DNA of 64,000 nt from Siphonodentalium dalli (lineage: Eukaryota; Mollusca; Scaphopoda; Gadilida; Siphonodentaliidae): assembly GCA_032622095.1 (NCBI GenBank), contig CP136065.1, positions 112,511,195 to 112,575,194 of the forward strand. The letters are read 5' to 3'. Shown in pieces: positions 12,011-23,740 of the stretch. The notes beneath the pieces are model-generated. The model worked only from the letters and a program-made list of their open reading frames with translations, was not told the origin of the DNA and searched no databases. The position numbers and the translations under genes are program-made. Positions within the stretch are counted from its first letter, which is position 1; each line of letters begins with the position of its first letter.

Positions 12011-12066
12011 GTTGATCCGGACGTCGGCATTATGTGTACCATACATGGTATGGGTACACATAAAAA

Positions 12067-12985
12067 CATGCATAGAATGATATTTTTTTTTATTTCAATC
12101 TTCATTGACACTATAGGCATGGACATATTAAAACATTTCATATACAAAATGACAATAATAACAATAATGTCCTGGTATGGGTGGGTGGGGACTTTCGCAC
12201 GCAACTCGCAAATACCTTGTGGGGACTTTCGCACGCAATTCGCAAACACCGTACATACATTCAATCGAAACTCTATGAATGGACGATCGCTAAAAAAAAA
12301 GTTATGTTTTAGATATGCATATAATTTATAGCCTCCAATATGACAAACATTGCCGCTATCTGTGCAAGAAATATATAGTTATGGGTCCTCAAAATACTGG
12401 AAAGGGCAAGGAATATGTCACACCATTCAGCTGGAAGTGGTTGAGGATATCTCTCTAATAAGCACTATATATTTCTCTAAGCGATATCTCTCATCAAGTT
12501 CATGTAGAAAGGATTTAAGGGATAGGGTGTCAGAATTGAAATTGGTTTTGTATATGTAATATATAAGCAATGTCAGAAATAAATGAGAATGAGAATTCTA
12601 CTTTAAGTCAGCATTGATACATGAAAAGTGCGCTCACAACAACAATAAAATACCTGATAAACTAAATTTTTAATGACTTATCTTCTTACCATTATCAATA
12701 CATGAAACATTAAATTCCATCATTACGATCAAGAAATTTTTACCAAAATCTGACACAAGGGAGATATTAGCCTTCCATAATTTTTCAGGAGAATTGTGCA
12801 GTGAGACTATGGCAGAAGATTAATTCACATTGTGACCTATCAGGGAATGCATGCCTTTAGGGGGGACCTTGTGCTGATAATAGCTTGCATCCTTGAGATG
12901 GCAGAGAACTAATTAATATTTTAGATATGTACTGATGTGTGTACTGAGAAACTTCATTCGATTTACTCAAACAGGCTTGCATCAA
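12067..12985. other. No gene seen; short tandem duplication at 12186-12251
   Basis: A 33-bp unit reading GGGGACTTTCGCACGCAA followed by (C/T)TCGCAAA occurs twice in a row at 12186-12251. The rest is AT-rich and unrecognised. Confidence 0.55.
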
Positions 12986-12989
12986 TAAT

Positions 12990-14010
12990 ATGAGGAAAGG
13001 TGAGTTATTAACATTTTAAAGCGAATCTAGCAGATCTGTATATCCTCGGACAGTACTATTTTATATTACATGCAATAAGTCGCAAGACCTGGTCAAATTA
13101 CATTTCAGAACAATTTTGATTAAAACTAATTTTGTGTTCTGAAATGTCTTCAATGATCTGTATTGCGATACATTTATCCATACAATACAATCGTTATAAA
13201 GGCCTCTCAGATTACTCAGAATCTGTTAGGGGTACAACCTCCATGGCTGCAAATCACATGCTTCAATCGTGGACTTTGTAACTCAAAATCGTTATCTGGT
13301 GGAGTTGCCAATTACTTGACGATGGCTGGTGGTTTGCCACATATGGTCGACAAGTTTATCAGCCATTGAAATCACTGCTAGATTAACTGTAAAATGTGTG
13401 GATTTCCTCCACCACTAAAACTGGCAATGTTGTGATATGGCCTTTAATAGTTGCTGAAAGCGACATTGAACCCCAATCAATCAATCAATCTTTGTTAATA
13501 CTTGTTCCTCAATAATCTACATCACAGTAGGGGGTGATCTCAGCTGGAGATTGCATGTTTTTTGTGACTTCTGCGAGCCGATATCATAATAAACATTGAA
13601 TTAATTAACTGGGAGAAATGCCATAATTGTAAGCAACCCAAAGCAAAATCGCTCACATAGTCACTTAAATCGTGCAATTTTGATTTCAACTGTGACCTTC
13701 ACCTACAGTGAAGTACATTCTTAAGGAACAGGTAATAACTAAGAATAAATAACCTACACTGTTTTTCAATATTATACACTTTCCTGTCACAACATCAAAA
13801 AGTACAGTGTTTTTGTACTGTATGATCTCTACGGGCAAAGCTAGAGTAGAGATTCATGGTATGATCTAGTCAGGATGATACCCACATAAAATGAAAGCTG
13901 TTCTTGTATTGAATATATCCCCCCAATTCCATTGAGATCTGATTGAGACATTCATGCAGACAGACAAAATATCAATATTTCTGCATAAACAAAGAGAAAT
14001 AAATAAGAAT
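12990..14010 (+). repeat. Unclassified dispersed repeat, copy 1
   Basis: Shares long near-identical blocks, in the same order, with 59920-60760. Examples are AGCAGATCTGTATA, AATAAGTCGCAAGACCTGG, CAATCGTTA(TA)AAGGCCTCTC, CTCAATAATCTAC(A/T)TCACAG and TACTGTATGATCTCTACGGG. The copies differ by an about 200-bp segment in the middle (13230-13480). No coding potential is seen. The superfamily is unknown. Confidence 0.8.
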
Positions 14011-15225
14011 GAAGATTGCAAACAAAAGTGGCCATGTTTTTATTGAAAATCATTCAAATTTGATATCATCCAGAATTGATCGTAAACATGCCTGGAAATT
14101 TATCAATATATTTCCTCAATGTGTGTAGGCTGCACGTTGTGATGATGGATTCAAATGTGAAATTCAAAATTGCTGCTGGTTTTTTCAACGAAATTCTGAA
14201 AAAGATGAATAGCTCCCATCTAGAGGTCACCCCAAATATCCATATAAAGTTTGGTGATGAATCATCAATGATGATCAGATGAGGAATGTGGCCTACAGTA
14301 AGGTATTAAAGCCAGAGGAAATTGTTGACGGACAGATGACAGATTGGAAATTATGAGAAAAAAACACCATTTCCCGACAAACGCCAGAAGCTAAATTTGT
14401 TATCTCTGTGGCTCAAAATAAATATTTTATACCTCTGAATCAATACAGACAGTTCAGGGACAAAATTCATCATATTTAAGTACACACAGATAGAAAATAA
14501 CATCTGGAAGGAACACCAATTGGGTCTGTAGTACTCTGTACTAGGTACCATTGACAGAGCACCGGAGCCACCATGATTCAAAATGTAAAGAATAGGAGCC
14601 TGTTGATAGAGCACGGGAACTTTCGCCAGGTTTGCTTTATAGGTTGTTTTCTCCAAAAATGCAAGCTATAGTTAAAATTTCATATTCGCATTTTCTAGTG
14701 GATGTCACAGGTGGCATTTTTAAAAGTTACGATGGATGGCTGTCAGTATTAGTTTTGGAAAAGGCTGTAGAATGAAGAATTTAGAATTTTCCTCACCAAC
14801 AGACAAATGGCAAATTGAGCCAATTTTTGCAACAAATATTACTAGTCTTCTCCTCTGCAATCCATTGTTGTTTTGTTCGGAATGCTGTGAGGAAACAGAG
14901 GGAAGAAAAATCACTTTGAGTATGATAAATTGATAATATCACGAAAATTAGCAAAATGCAAGAATCTGAAACTGAGCACATAAATAAAACTCAACAGAGC
15001 ACCAAGTCACCAGGAGTATTTCCCCCACAGTGCTATAACACATGGCGAACAGGCAAATAACATATATAGTTCCATATAAACAAAGATGATTAACTCTAGA
15101 ACGAAGAATGCAAACAATACCGTATGACACTTCCTTGAAAACCCTTATGATAATGAACATCCATACCTTATATCATCAAGATCCAATAACCCAACAACAT
15201 TTCCAGATAAACAAAGTAGAAAAAC
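14011..15225. other. No gene; degraded monomer copies
   Basis: Degenerate single copies of the about 175-bp monomer are found at about 15075-15225 (ATAAACAAAGATGATTAACT, then GAACATCCATACC, then AACATTTCCAGATAAAC). A fragment at 14190-14280 resembles the 160-bp pair at 57617-57910. No coding sequence is supported. Confidence 0.5.
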
Positions 15226-15229
15226 TCTA

Positions 15230-15375
15230 TAACCAAGGTTTCCGCTGCATGGGCAGTGGGTCCCTTGTAGGGTCCCTTTCCCTTTCAACCAAAGTTCCCC
15301 TCCGACATATTCTGATTATTCTCCTACCTGATCCACAGATTAATTAATGCCTATACACATATCTAACAGGGAGTA
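15230..15375 (+). mobile_element. Fragment of CAGGGTTTC hAT-like family
   Basis: Matches the reverse complement of the right half of the complete element at 61225-61736. Shared blocks include GGTTTC(C/T)GCTRTA, GGGTCCCTT, TCCCCTCYGACATATTC and CTACCTG, ending near AACAGGGAG. The terminal CAG is changed, so this is a decayed copy. Confidence 0.65.
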
Positions 15376-16104
15376 ATAAACCATAATTTTGTGTGCCCTA
15401 ATGTTCACGGAAAGGGGGTGTCAGGGATCAATTTGGTCAAAGGCAAGGAGATAACACATCATGCAGGGCCCTAATAGGACAAAGAGACTTATCCCCCCCC
15501 CCCCCCAGGTAAAGTCTCTAATAGTCATAGAATGATATATTGAGGGACGCGGAGAGATTGCCAGGTGACTTGGATGAGGCAGCAGCTCGGAGGATGTAGC
15601 AGAAATCCAAAGACATCCAGGATACGTAACCAAAACTTATGAGAAACACTGTTTTAACCACATCTCCCCTTAGGTAGCAATACACGATTTCCAGCAATTT
15701 TGCCAACCTGGGAGGGGGTATTGTACTTCAAATCAATGCTGAGCCATTATCTTTGGCATACTAGTAGGTCCCATCAAGCATGTTTTAATTTCGACAGAAA
15801 TTTTAGGTGTAATCATTTGTCTGTACTTTAGCTTCTCCGTACAATTTGTCATTGAGTTATGCCCCTTGGTTTGCACACACAAAACGCAAAATTTTACCCA
15901 TTTTGTAATCAAATTGACCATTTTCAACCCAAGAACAGACCATGATAGAGCGAATTTCAGTAAATAAGCTTCTTCCACCTGATAGAGCTATGTTAGAGCT
16001 GAGAAATATTTGAAATAGAAAAAAAGTTATCATATCAATTTGAAAAAAATGTCATGCGAGCCCAGATGAGAGAATTCAGGGGAGAGAAATCGGGCTATTT
16101 TCCT
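15376..16104. other. No gene; C14 homopolymer at 15493-15506
   Basis: Contains a run of 14 cytosines. Otherwise nothing recognisable. Confidence 0.5.
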
Positions 16105-16356
16105 TTAACCCTTTACCCAACAAACCGGCCAAAACCGGCCAAATAAAGCTTCAACAGCCTAAAATATCTTCGGTCTGTCTCAATAGAACCATACAAATAT
16201 GGATATCATTGGAACCGGCTCCTTGACCACATTGTGATGGTTACAGTTATGCCCTGTGCCAATGCATTCTCTTAAATATGCGAGGCGACCTATGGTCGAC
16301 TCGCATATATAAGAGAATGCATTGGCACAGGGCCCTTCTGTTGGGTAAAGGGTTAA
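16105..16356. mobile_element. piggyBac-like MITE 1 (TTAA duplication)
   Basis: TTAA at 16105-16108 and 16353-16356 flank a 244-bp element. Its ends are CCCTTTACCCAACA and the exact complement TGTTGGGTAAAGGG. TTAA target duplication with CCC-starting termini is characteristic of piggyBac. Near the right end is an about 40-bp hairpin (GCCAATGCATTCTCTTAAAT facing ATATAAGAGAATGCATTGGC). No ORF is present. Confidence 0.9.
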
Positions 16357-16359
16357 CCA

Positions 16360-17697
16360 ATAACACAGAGTTGGCCTTCACTGAATACGAAACCCTTTTG
16401 TGTATCCAAATTTTTCACTTTTTTGAGAACTTTCCCAGTTTTGTAAAATAATTAAACCTTCAAACCAGTAATGGCACAGTTAACAAAGGCTACACTGGCT
16501 GTTATGCCCCCCAGATACTTATTTTTCTGTTTTTCAGACCCCCTACAACCCGTGAAAGCGTGTACTGCTACCTTAGGTAGCTATCTGTCAAAGGGGAAGG
16601 AATTTCCTGAGGGACCCGGAGAAGATAGGAAAAACCTCCAGGTCCAAGGCCAGCTGGTATCCCGGAACCCTCCATAAGGCTGTTGTCAGGGAGTTGCGTA
16701 GATATTTCCCAGAACACTGCAGAACGCGGAGAATAATGGCAGTTGAAGGATATGCATAAACGGAGAAATTGGACCAAGACCGATAGGAATTCAACCTCGG
16801 TCGTTAGATGATTTGTGCAACGGAACACAAAATGAAGTAACCAGAATGTAAAGAGCATGTGGCAAACAGGACGATTGATGGGAGGAGGCTGACCAAGTCA
16901 TCCGCTCCATTGGAGAGGTTCGGAATCTCAAAATCAAGGACTGTAAATCAGATGAGAGTCAGAATCCCAATGTTGAGTTTACTCTTCTAAACTAAGAAGT
17001 ACTCGCTGTATAATTTCGTATGCTCTCAAAATAGTATGGAATCAAAGACCTGAAAAGTCAAATGACGTGTCTAGACAATTCTGTGGAACCCTGTCGGGAA
17101 CAGGAATTAAAGTGAGAGATGGAGGCGATCGAAACTATGCATCAGAAGTCCCTGATTGTGGCACTAGGCCAGGATCCTGATGGAAAAAGGAATGACCACT
17201 TCTGAGTAAATTAAACTGTGGGAAGAGCCTTGTTCCTTTGAGTTAGCTCCTGTATGAGTGGATTCCATGGTAGTCCCAGGGCAGGTTAAATGCTGGGATT
17301 GATTCAGGGTGACATCGTTTTTTTAATGTCACAAGCCTCAGCCATCTTGTTAAACAACATTCCAAAGCCTAAAATTTGCTGTGGGACAATTGTCCTAACT
17401 TCGAGGACTGATTGTATACATGTATCATGTCCCAAGGTCTGAGAATGAATAGTTTGTTAAATCTGACACATCGGTATCTGGTAAAATAGCAATGCTTAAT
17501 GAGACTCATGGTCTGTCCGGAGGAATTAAATATGGAAAGGTGAGGGCATATGACAGGACCTAGTGTATGATATGATCAACTAGAGCAGTGCGTGCAATAG
17601 CTGCAGCCACTTCATTGGTTGGCTTGTACAAATGACTGAGTTATTAGTGTAATGTTTAAAAAGCATTGTAGCGCAAGTAATTGGTTAAGCACTATAT
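16360..17697. other. No gene recognised
   Basis: A 68-codon plus-strand frame (16471-16677) and overlapping minus frames show no domain. The sequence is less AT-rich than its surroundings at 16550-17300, which may mean a decayed coding element, but I cannot name it. Confidence 0.35.
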
Positions 17698-17790
17698 TAC
17701 GAGAGGCTGATCACGACCGGCAGATATTTAACCCATATCTCGGCGAGAGCAATTAGCTATAACTGATAATTTATCATTGATATATGATCA
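17698..17790 (+). mobile_element. Head fragment of element P
   Basis: GAGAGGCTGATCACGACCGG followed by CAGATATTTAACCCATATCT corresponds to the first about 60 bp of element P. Its terminal hairpin is weakened by substitutions. The remainder of the element is absent. Confidence 0.75.
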
Positions 17791-19080
17791 CAGGAATCCA
17801 TATATCATGCAGTACCCAACTCGAATACAATAATAATATGCCGTACAGGTACTTAATTTATTTTCAAGAGAAAATCCCCCTGCACAGTGCTTATTTGGGA
17901 CACTACTTTTATTACGTTCATGATAAAAAATCGTAAGTCACTTGCAAAAACAGAAAAGATCAGAACACAAAATGCATAGATTTGAAACGAAAGTTGTAGA
18001 CGAATAAACAGCACTTCGAATAACAATAAAAGTCAATATAATACCTGTGTCATGAAACAATGTACCATGGGTGTCCGTCACGCCACCAGAGCATGTGATC
18101 ACCCTATGTCACCTCTAGACACGTCCAAACTGATGGGAGTTATATTTATGCGTGGACTTGACTAAAAGCATCGATCCAGAAAAATAGTGTTATATTGCTC
18201 CTATGATATGCGGTGAGTTCATGCTGCCATTGTGAACAGAGTCAAATGTGTCGACCATTTGTTTGGGGATCATTGCATTGTTTGAATATGTACTGGAAAC
18301 TTGACTAATGAATAAATAAGCCATCTCTCTCACATACTGTTAGGTATAAGATTAAGTGATGACGTTATACGAGTGAGTGCACGCATGTATATACGGAGAT
18401 TCAAAGATTTCTAGGAACTTAATTGTTTTAATCGCAGTTACTACATTGACATAAACATAAAATAAAAACTATTATCTGATTGTTTAGCCATCTCCAATAT
18501 AAAATAATTCTTTACTATGTAATTATCTTAAATTGTAGATGGTCATTACTGAAATAACCAATGATTTTACTATAATTATGTCCTCTATCTGTGTTCTATT
18601 GTCCGCTGTATCATGAGTCTATGACAACATTGTCAGTATTTGGGTTCAAGTTCGGTTCGATTTGAAACCAAGACGATGATTCGGTTTCAAGGTTCGGTTC
18701 GATCTAAAATCTAAGGTTCGCAGGGCCCTACCTCATGGTAAACATTAGTCCAATTCTGCTCAGACGAAAACCAGCTAAGAAATTGGAATAGCGAAATGCT
18801 GTATTTCGTCTGAGACCGCCCCATTACCATTTCTATGATATGAGTTACGCCCATGGTTGGTGGTGGGAATTGTAGTCTATTTTACTTGATTTTATCTAAC
18901 AAATCAACACCTGATGCAATATATATCAGACAGAGTGACATCTTATTGTCATAATGGTGTATAATAATCTAACTTTCATGTTAAATTACACATAGAATAA
19001 TCCAGTTTATTAGGACTAACATCAGTTTGTTTACTTTTTAACTGAAAGCCGAAAACGATACATGTAGTAGCCATGGCAGA
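17791..19080. other. No gene; short GGTTCGGTTCGAT direct repeats at 18645-18725
   Basis: Two imperfect copies of 'GGTTCGGTTCGATyTRAAA' are followed by CAGGGCCCTA at 18722-18731. This could be one end of a hAT-type element, but no partner end was found. The rest is AT-rich. Confidence 0.4.
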
Positions 19081-19197
19081 ATGAACCAGAACACCCTGGA
19101 GGCAGTTCCAGGATTGGAGACAGCCACAGAACTTCCATACACTGACCTCTCTGCAATGGATATGGAGGCCGCGACTACAAACATAGAGGAGGCATGA
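19081..19197 (+). other. Small ORF (38 codons), unidentified
   Basis: ATG at 19081 opens an acidic frame (starting MNQNTLEAVPGLE) ending in TGA at 19195. The codon content looks more gene-like than its surroundings. No domain, splice sites or homologue are recognised, so it may be a decayed exon. Confidence 0.25.
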
Positions 19198-19489
19198 CTA
19201 CTCCAAACCTCCGGACCTATGGGCTGTATGGAGGCGGCATCAGAGGGAGCCCCATCAGAGGGAAAAGTGGAGGCTTAGTCCTTTGTAGGGTCACCAGAGA
19301 AGCTACTCTAGTCCCAGGGCTTAAAAACTTGACGAGAAACAGAAGCTTGATTCTCAGTTTTCTTTCTCATAAAAGCAGCCGATTTGTTGCAGAAATACTA
19401 TAAAATGATTCTCGCAAATATTATCCAAAATGGGAAAAATAACAGTGTAAACAACACGAGACACACAGCATCTGAGATTTTAGTCAACT

Positions 19490-19621
19490 ATGGATGACAT
19501 TGAAATCAAACAGCCAGGCAGCCAGCTGGTGCAGTTTCAGTCTTCGAAATTGGTCACAGCAATAAGCAATGTCGCAGGAAACACCAAGGGAACATGTGAA
19601 ATCGAAATTGTCACAGAATGA
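19490..19621 (+). other. Small ORF (43 codons), unidentified
   Basis: ATG at 19490 opens a frame starting MDDIEIKQPGSQLVQF and ending in TGA at 19619. It is followed, like the previous ORF, by a 'GGGCTTAAA..GA(C/T)GAGAAAC..GATTCTCGCAAA' block, so both sit in front of copies of the same short repeat. The function is unknown. Confidence 0.25.
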
Positions 19622-20079
19622 AATTTTTCGTGGTCATGTTCCCTATTTTCGAGAGCCAAGTATTTGACAAGTGGAATCCAAAATATATCCAGTTCAAACC
19701 ATGCACGGATCAGGGCTTAAACCCTGATGAGAAACGGAATCATAATACGAAGTTTGTATCATTTAATAGACAGCTAATTCGCTGTAAAAGTGATGTGATT
19801 CTCGCAAATTTTCGGACCGGTGCGTGTTTGTCAAATCTCGGTTTTATCAAAACAACACAGTAAACCATTAACCGTTACACATTATATTGTTGTTATTGAT
19901 AAAGGATCGAGAAGGGAATAAGAGTAAACAAAAGTGACGTAGCTTCGGTGCATTACCGTACATCAATATTTACCATACCATATTCTATGTAAACTTTTCT
20001 GCGAAGCATGAAGGATAACCCAATAGTTTAGTTTCCAAGATATATTTGACGGAGATACTATTACAAGTAGATATACGCA

Positions 20080-20153
20080 ATTTCTTGATCGACTGAGATT
20101 TCCCCCAGCAGCCATAGGAGTACCATTACCCCAACCCCTAGCGGAAACCCTGC
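20080..20153 (-). mobile_element. Fragment of CAGGGTTTC hAT-like family (minus)
   Basis: The reverse complement reads CAGGGTTTCCGCTAGGGGTT followed by GGGGTAATGGTACTCCTATG and GCTGCTGGGGGAAATCTCAG. It matches the left end of the element at 61225. Confidence 0.7.
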
Positions 20154-20335
20154 TGTAACAGAAAACCCGAACAAAATTAATGAATACTCCTCTGAATGTC
20201 CTCATAGCGGTGAACATCCATTCCAAATTTAATTTAGATCCGACAACCTGTGGTTGAGATATCTGCTCAGAAGGACAGCCAGACAGATGAATGGACAAAC
20301 CCACCTTTCCTTCGGTCATGGGGGTATAATAATAC
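20154..20335 (+). repeat. 175-bp monomer plus GGGGGTATAAT tail
   Basis: One monomer (GTCCTCATAGCGGTGAACAT, then CCATTCCAAATTT) is followed by a GGACAGCCAGACAGATGAAT stretch and ends ATGGGGGTATAATAAT. The same tail closes the ACAAGAG element at 53603. It is a truncated copy of that kind of element. Confidence 0.65.
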
Positions 20336-20997
20336 TTAAGATATATGGAAAAGTTTCCTTTGTGTAACCTGCAGTGAGAGATCTACATAAGAAGAGTAAT
20401 TCACTCGATTTCAATCTTCCTTTCTCTCTCTACTGATTCTTACTTTTCTCTAAATTTGTGATTTCTCATCATTTTCATTTCCCCCTCAACATATTCTCTA
20501 ACTGGGCCTCTTGCCATGCAATCCTTCTAATTATACTCTGCATGCTTTTCTTCTCTGAGGAGATCACTTAAGGGGGAAGTCAAGTGACCAATTTTGAATG
20601 GGGATTTCCATGAAAATCTCCCCAGCAAAAGTTATGTATGAAGCAGTTGTCTGAGAAGTAAAGCAGCCATATGATTAAACAGACATAACATTTAACTGGC
20701 GGCTGGGCTTGGTATATAGGCAATTTTTGCTATAAATTTATTTTTGAGAATTTTTTTCTGGAATTACCAACACTTGACCTAGTTTGGAAAAATCAATAAA
20801 AAATAAAAAAAATAACCTACATCAGAATTCTAATGGAACAAATTCTAAGCCGACCCGCCAGATAAATGTGTATTTTTTTTCAATACCGCACAAAGTCACA
20901 GCCAGAAATATTTGCAAATCTGTAACTTTTGCTGCGGAGATTATTTGCATGGAAATTATACCCATTCAAAATTGGTCACTTTACCTCCTCCTTAAGA
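20336..20997. other. No gene seen
   Basis: AT-rich and pyrimidine-rich sequence with no recognised feature. Confidence 0.5.
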
Positions 20998-21214
20998 TAC
21001 AGTAATGCCCTAAATAAGCGACTCCTTAACCACAGCAGAATTATGGGTAACTTTTCAGGATTTAGTTGGAAATATGGCTTATTGCCATTCATCGGAAAAT
21101 TCTCACTGAGAGCTTTCTGATGAATGGAAACAAGCCATATTTCCGACTAAATCCTGAAAAGTTACCCATAATTCTGCTGTGGTTAAGGAGTCGATTATTT
21201 AGGGCATTACAGTA
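20998..21214. mobile_element. Mariner-like MITE, copy 1
   Basis: A 213-bp near-perfect hairpin starts CAGTAATGCCCTAAATAA and ends TTATTTAGGGCATTACAG, flanked by TA on both sides. Arms of about 100 bp meet at about 21107 (GAAAATTCTCACTGAGAGCT). TA target duplication and CAGT termini fit Tc1/mariner. There is no transposase. The 63-codon frame inside is an arm product. Confidence 0.9.
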
Positions 21215-21747
21215 TTAGTAAGTGGTGACCCACTTGTTGTTAGTTCCTCTTCTAAACTAAATCATGTTATCATGTCTACATCATAATGTTCCATGTTTTT
21301 GTCTGATGTACACATGTATTGAGGCTAGCATAAATACTGTTTAAACTAAGAGTTTTTAAAATTAAAATAATTTTATTAAACCTATCCAGTGACCTCTTGT
21401 ATAAATAAAAATAAATTACCTACCTACTCACTTTTGAAACATATAGGGTAGCACCAGCGGAAACAAAGATATGTTTAATGTGGCCCAATGAAATATGTAT
21501 CATTCTCTCTAGTAAGACTCTACATACAGCAATACAAATCATTTACTAGTTGATTAATACATGGAGGATAGACATATGAATCTGAAGATAAGCACAAGGG
21601 CAAAATTACTCAAACAATCATATACTTAAGAGCTGAGAGGTGAAAGTGTATTTTCAACAATGAAAAAAATGTATTGTGATATGATATGTATGATACAATT
21701 ACATTACAGCCCTAGTAAAGATTGAAGTCACAAACTGAATATGGAAT
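21215..21747. other. No gene seen
   Basis: AT-rich sequence, nothing recognised. Confidence 0.5.
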
Positions 21748-22001
21748 TTAACCCTTCCATGACTGGAGCTTCCTGATATTTTGTTAAATCCATGCGCCAA
21801 TGCATTCTCTTATATATGCGAGTCTCCCATAGGAAGCCATGCATATATATAAGAGAATACATTGGCTTAACAATAATTACCTTGACCTTGTAAGTCAGTG
21901 CATTCTCTTATGTATGTGAGGCTCCCTATGGGAGACTCGCATATATAAGAAAATGCACTGGCACAGCTGCACCAGCACAGCTCCTGTCATGAAAGGGTTA
22001 A
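21748..22001. mobile_element. piggyBac-like MITE 2
   Basis: TTAA at 21748-21751 and 21998-22001 flanks 246 bp with ends CCCTTCCATGAC and GTCATGAAAGGG. Inside are two successive hairpins made of the motif CATTCTCTTATATATGCGAG and its complement, the same motif as in MITE 1 and MITE 3. Confidence 0.9.
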
Positions 22002-22221
22002 ATGCTTTTTTATGCAACTTCGGTGCTGAAGACACCTGACTGAAAAGACAATTTCAAAGGATATATCAATCAATTTTTAGTTCGCCCGATCAATTGGCAA
22101 TCAACTGCAAGTTCTAACTACAGGATTCACGTTTTGTAAGTAAAACCAAATTTGATTTTCACTTCATCATTTTCTGTCTCAATTTATTTTATAGCGATCT
22201 CTCTTTCCCCAACGTTCCGCC

Positions 22222-22432
22222 TTAGATGCCCAAAATGTAAACTTTCAAACTTTTCGACCAAGCGCGGGTAAACGGCGGTGACGTGACCATACTGGTACAG
22301 CAGGGGAAGAAGAGCATGTAGACATAACATCTGTGATTAAGAACATGTAAAACGTTGGCAATGTGCACTAGCAATTTAGTCCAATGGTGACATTGTTTTA
22401 ATAGCATGCTTTGTTCATCATCCATTTATCGG
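22222..22432 (-). other. Possible terminal coding exon, unidentified
   Basis: On the minus strand an acceptor-like TGTGTATTCAACAG precedes an open frame beginning ADKWMDDEQSMLLKQCHHW that runs 69 codons to TAA at 22222. The codon content looks coding. I recognise no domain, and the polypyrimidine tract is weak. It could be a downstream exon of the minus-strand exon at 29643-29890, but nothing in the sequence links them. Confidence 0.22.
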
Positions 22433-22592
22433 CTGTTGAATACACATTGAAAACATGGATATTTGATACCTGAATGCCTCCAGGTATAATCCAGGTATCC
22501 AATCTGGATAATCCAGGTATCCGATCTCCATGTACCCACAATGCTGCCGAAAATGACTTATAATGTCTGATAGTTTCAATTGCTTAGTGATA

Positions 22593-22970
22593 GATGAGGC
22601 CAGGGTCCAGCCAAGAGTGCAACTTGGGTGACATCTTCTCCCTAAAATGTGCCACTTCTCCATATTTTTGTCTCAGAGAGAAGCGACTTCTCTCTCATAT
22701 ACCGGTATGCTTATTAAGTCCCAACCGAATATTTAAAGTATATTTATTGATTATAATGGTTTTCTTAATCACTATAATGGTGTTATAAATGGGCTCTTGT
22801 GTTGCATAATTCTTATCGGAAAAAAAAGTGATATTGGAGACTTTGGGGTGTAAATTTAACTTCAGCCATTGTCACTTCTCCCTGATAACAGTCCACCTCT
22901 TCCCAATAACCAAATGGGGAGAAGAGACTTCTCCCAATTTGAATCATTTAGGCTGGTCCATGGACGAGGC
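22593..22970. mobile_element. hAT-like MITE with CACTTCTCCCT motifs
   Basis: A 362-bp element (22601-22962) has ends CAGGGTCCAGCC and GGCTGGTCCATG. It is flanked by GATGAGGC and GACGAGGC, an 8-bp target duplication with one mismatch, as expected for hAT. The interior repeats GGGAGAAG..ACTTCTCCC in both orientations, a trait shared with the larger element at 48112-50036. No transposase. Confidence 0.8.
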
Positions 22971-23740
22971 AGTGGTAAAACTCATTCCATCACACTGACT
23001 TACCTCTGAAACTCATGAGTTTTATAAAATCCATCTTCAAGATCTATTAGAAAAACATGCAATTCCCTGTAGAGTATGACTTGCAGTGGTTAAGAGATAA
23101 TGGCTCCAGTAGGATGATAGAACCTCAAAGTCACTTGAAAACAGTTGAGTACGCCTCGAGTCTGAATTAGGATCATCCAGAAACAATGTAAAATGTCATA
23201 CACATGTCCCTCTGTTGTTGCTGTTATGAATTATCCAGTGAATACACAGACCCCGCGGGTTAGTCGGAACAGCTTCCTAAGTCAGAAGAAACCATGGACC
23301 CATACAACCGGAAGACCAATCATTAACAAAATAATCACGATGCTATAAATTCCTTCATGTGCTATAAAATGTACATCTGCCTCGACTCTGATGACGGGCT
23401 CCAAACTCACTCCATCATGTCACAAATAATAGGACTGCTTCAATCACAAATAGAACACACATCGTCTCGGCTCCATTTCCTATGAAAAACTGGTTGATAA
23501 ATAAGGAATTTTGCCAATTCAGTCACAAGTGTTTTTTTTTAATTTGTCTCACTCACAACGTAGTCACACGACTCACTGGCTAAATAGATATTGATTGCTT
23601 GAACCAGTCTGCTGTTGGAAGTACAAATGTATAAGATTGAGATAATGGGCAGAGAAGTTATTATGTTGTATCAAAACAACTCCTTAAAGTAGCCATCATG
23701 TTCAAGCCTAAACTATATCGACAAATATCATTGACTACTA
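22971..23740. other. No gene seen
   Basis: No feature recognised. Confidence 0.5.

Larger units (their letters stand above)
9942..12066 (+). mobile_element. Element P, copy 1 (non-autonomous, pearl/Helentron-like organisation)
   Basis: Co-linear along its length with 23742-26687. The head reads AACGAGAGGCCGATCACGAT and contains the hairpin GCCGATC-AC-GATCGGC. The tail reads TGTGTACCATACATGGTATG followed by GGTACACATAAAAA, again a hairpin. Between them are AT-rich sequence, two or three copies of an about 120-bp 'ACCGATC..CCAAAAACTATACAGG' unit (11560-11900), one 'GGCCATAACTC' monomer (about 11375) and a GACG/GATG microsatellite (11960-12010). A unique head, tandem core, tetranucleotide microsatellite and unique tail is the plan of bivalve 'pearl'-type elements. 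Assignment to a superfamily is inference. It carries no transposase. Confidence 0.8.

Noticed and set aside
11959-12331. Overlapping 101- and 120-codon ORFs on opposite strands
   Set aside because: They are translations of the microsatellite and the tail hairpin of element P copy 1, with no domain.
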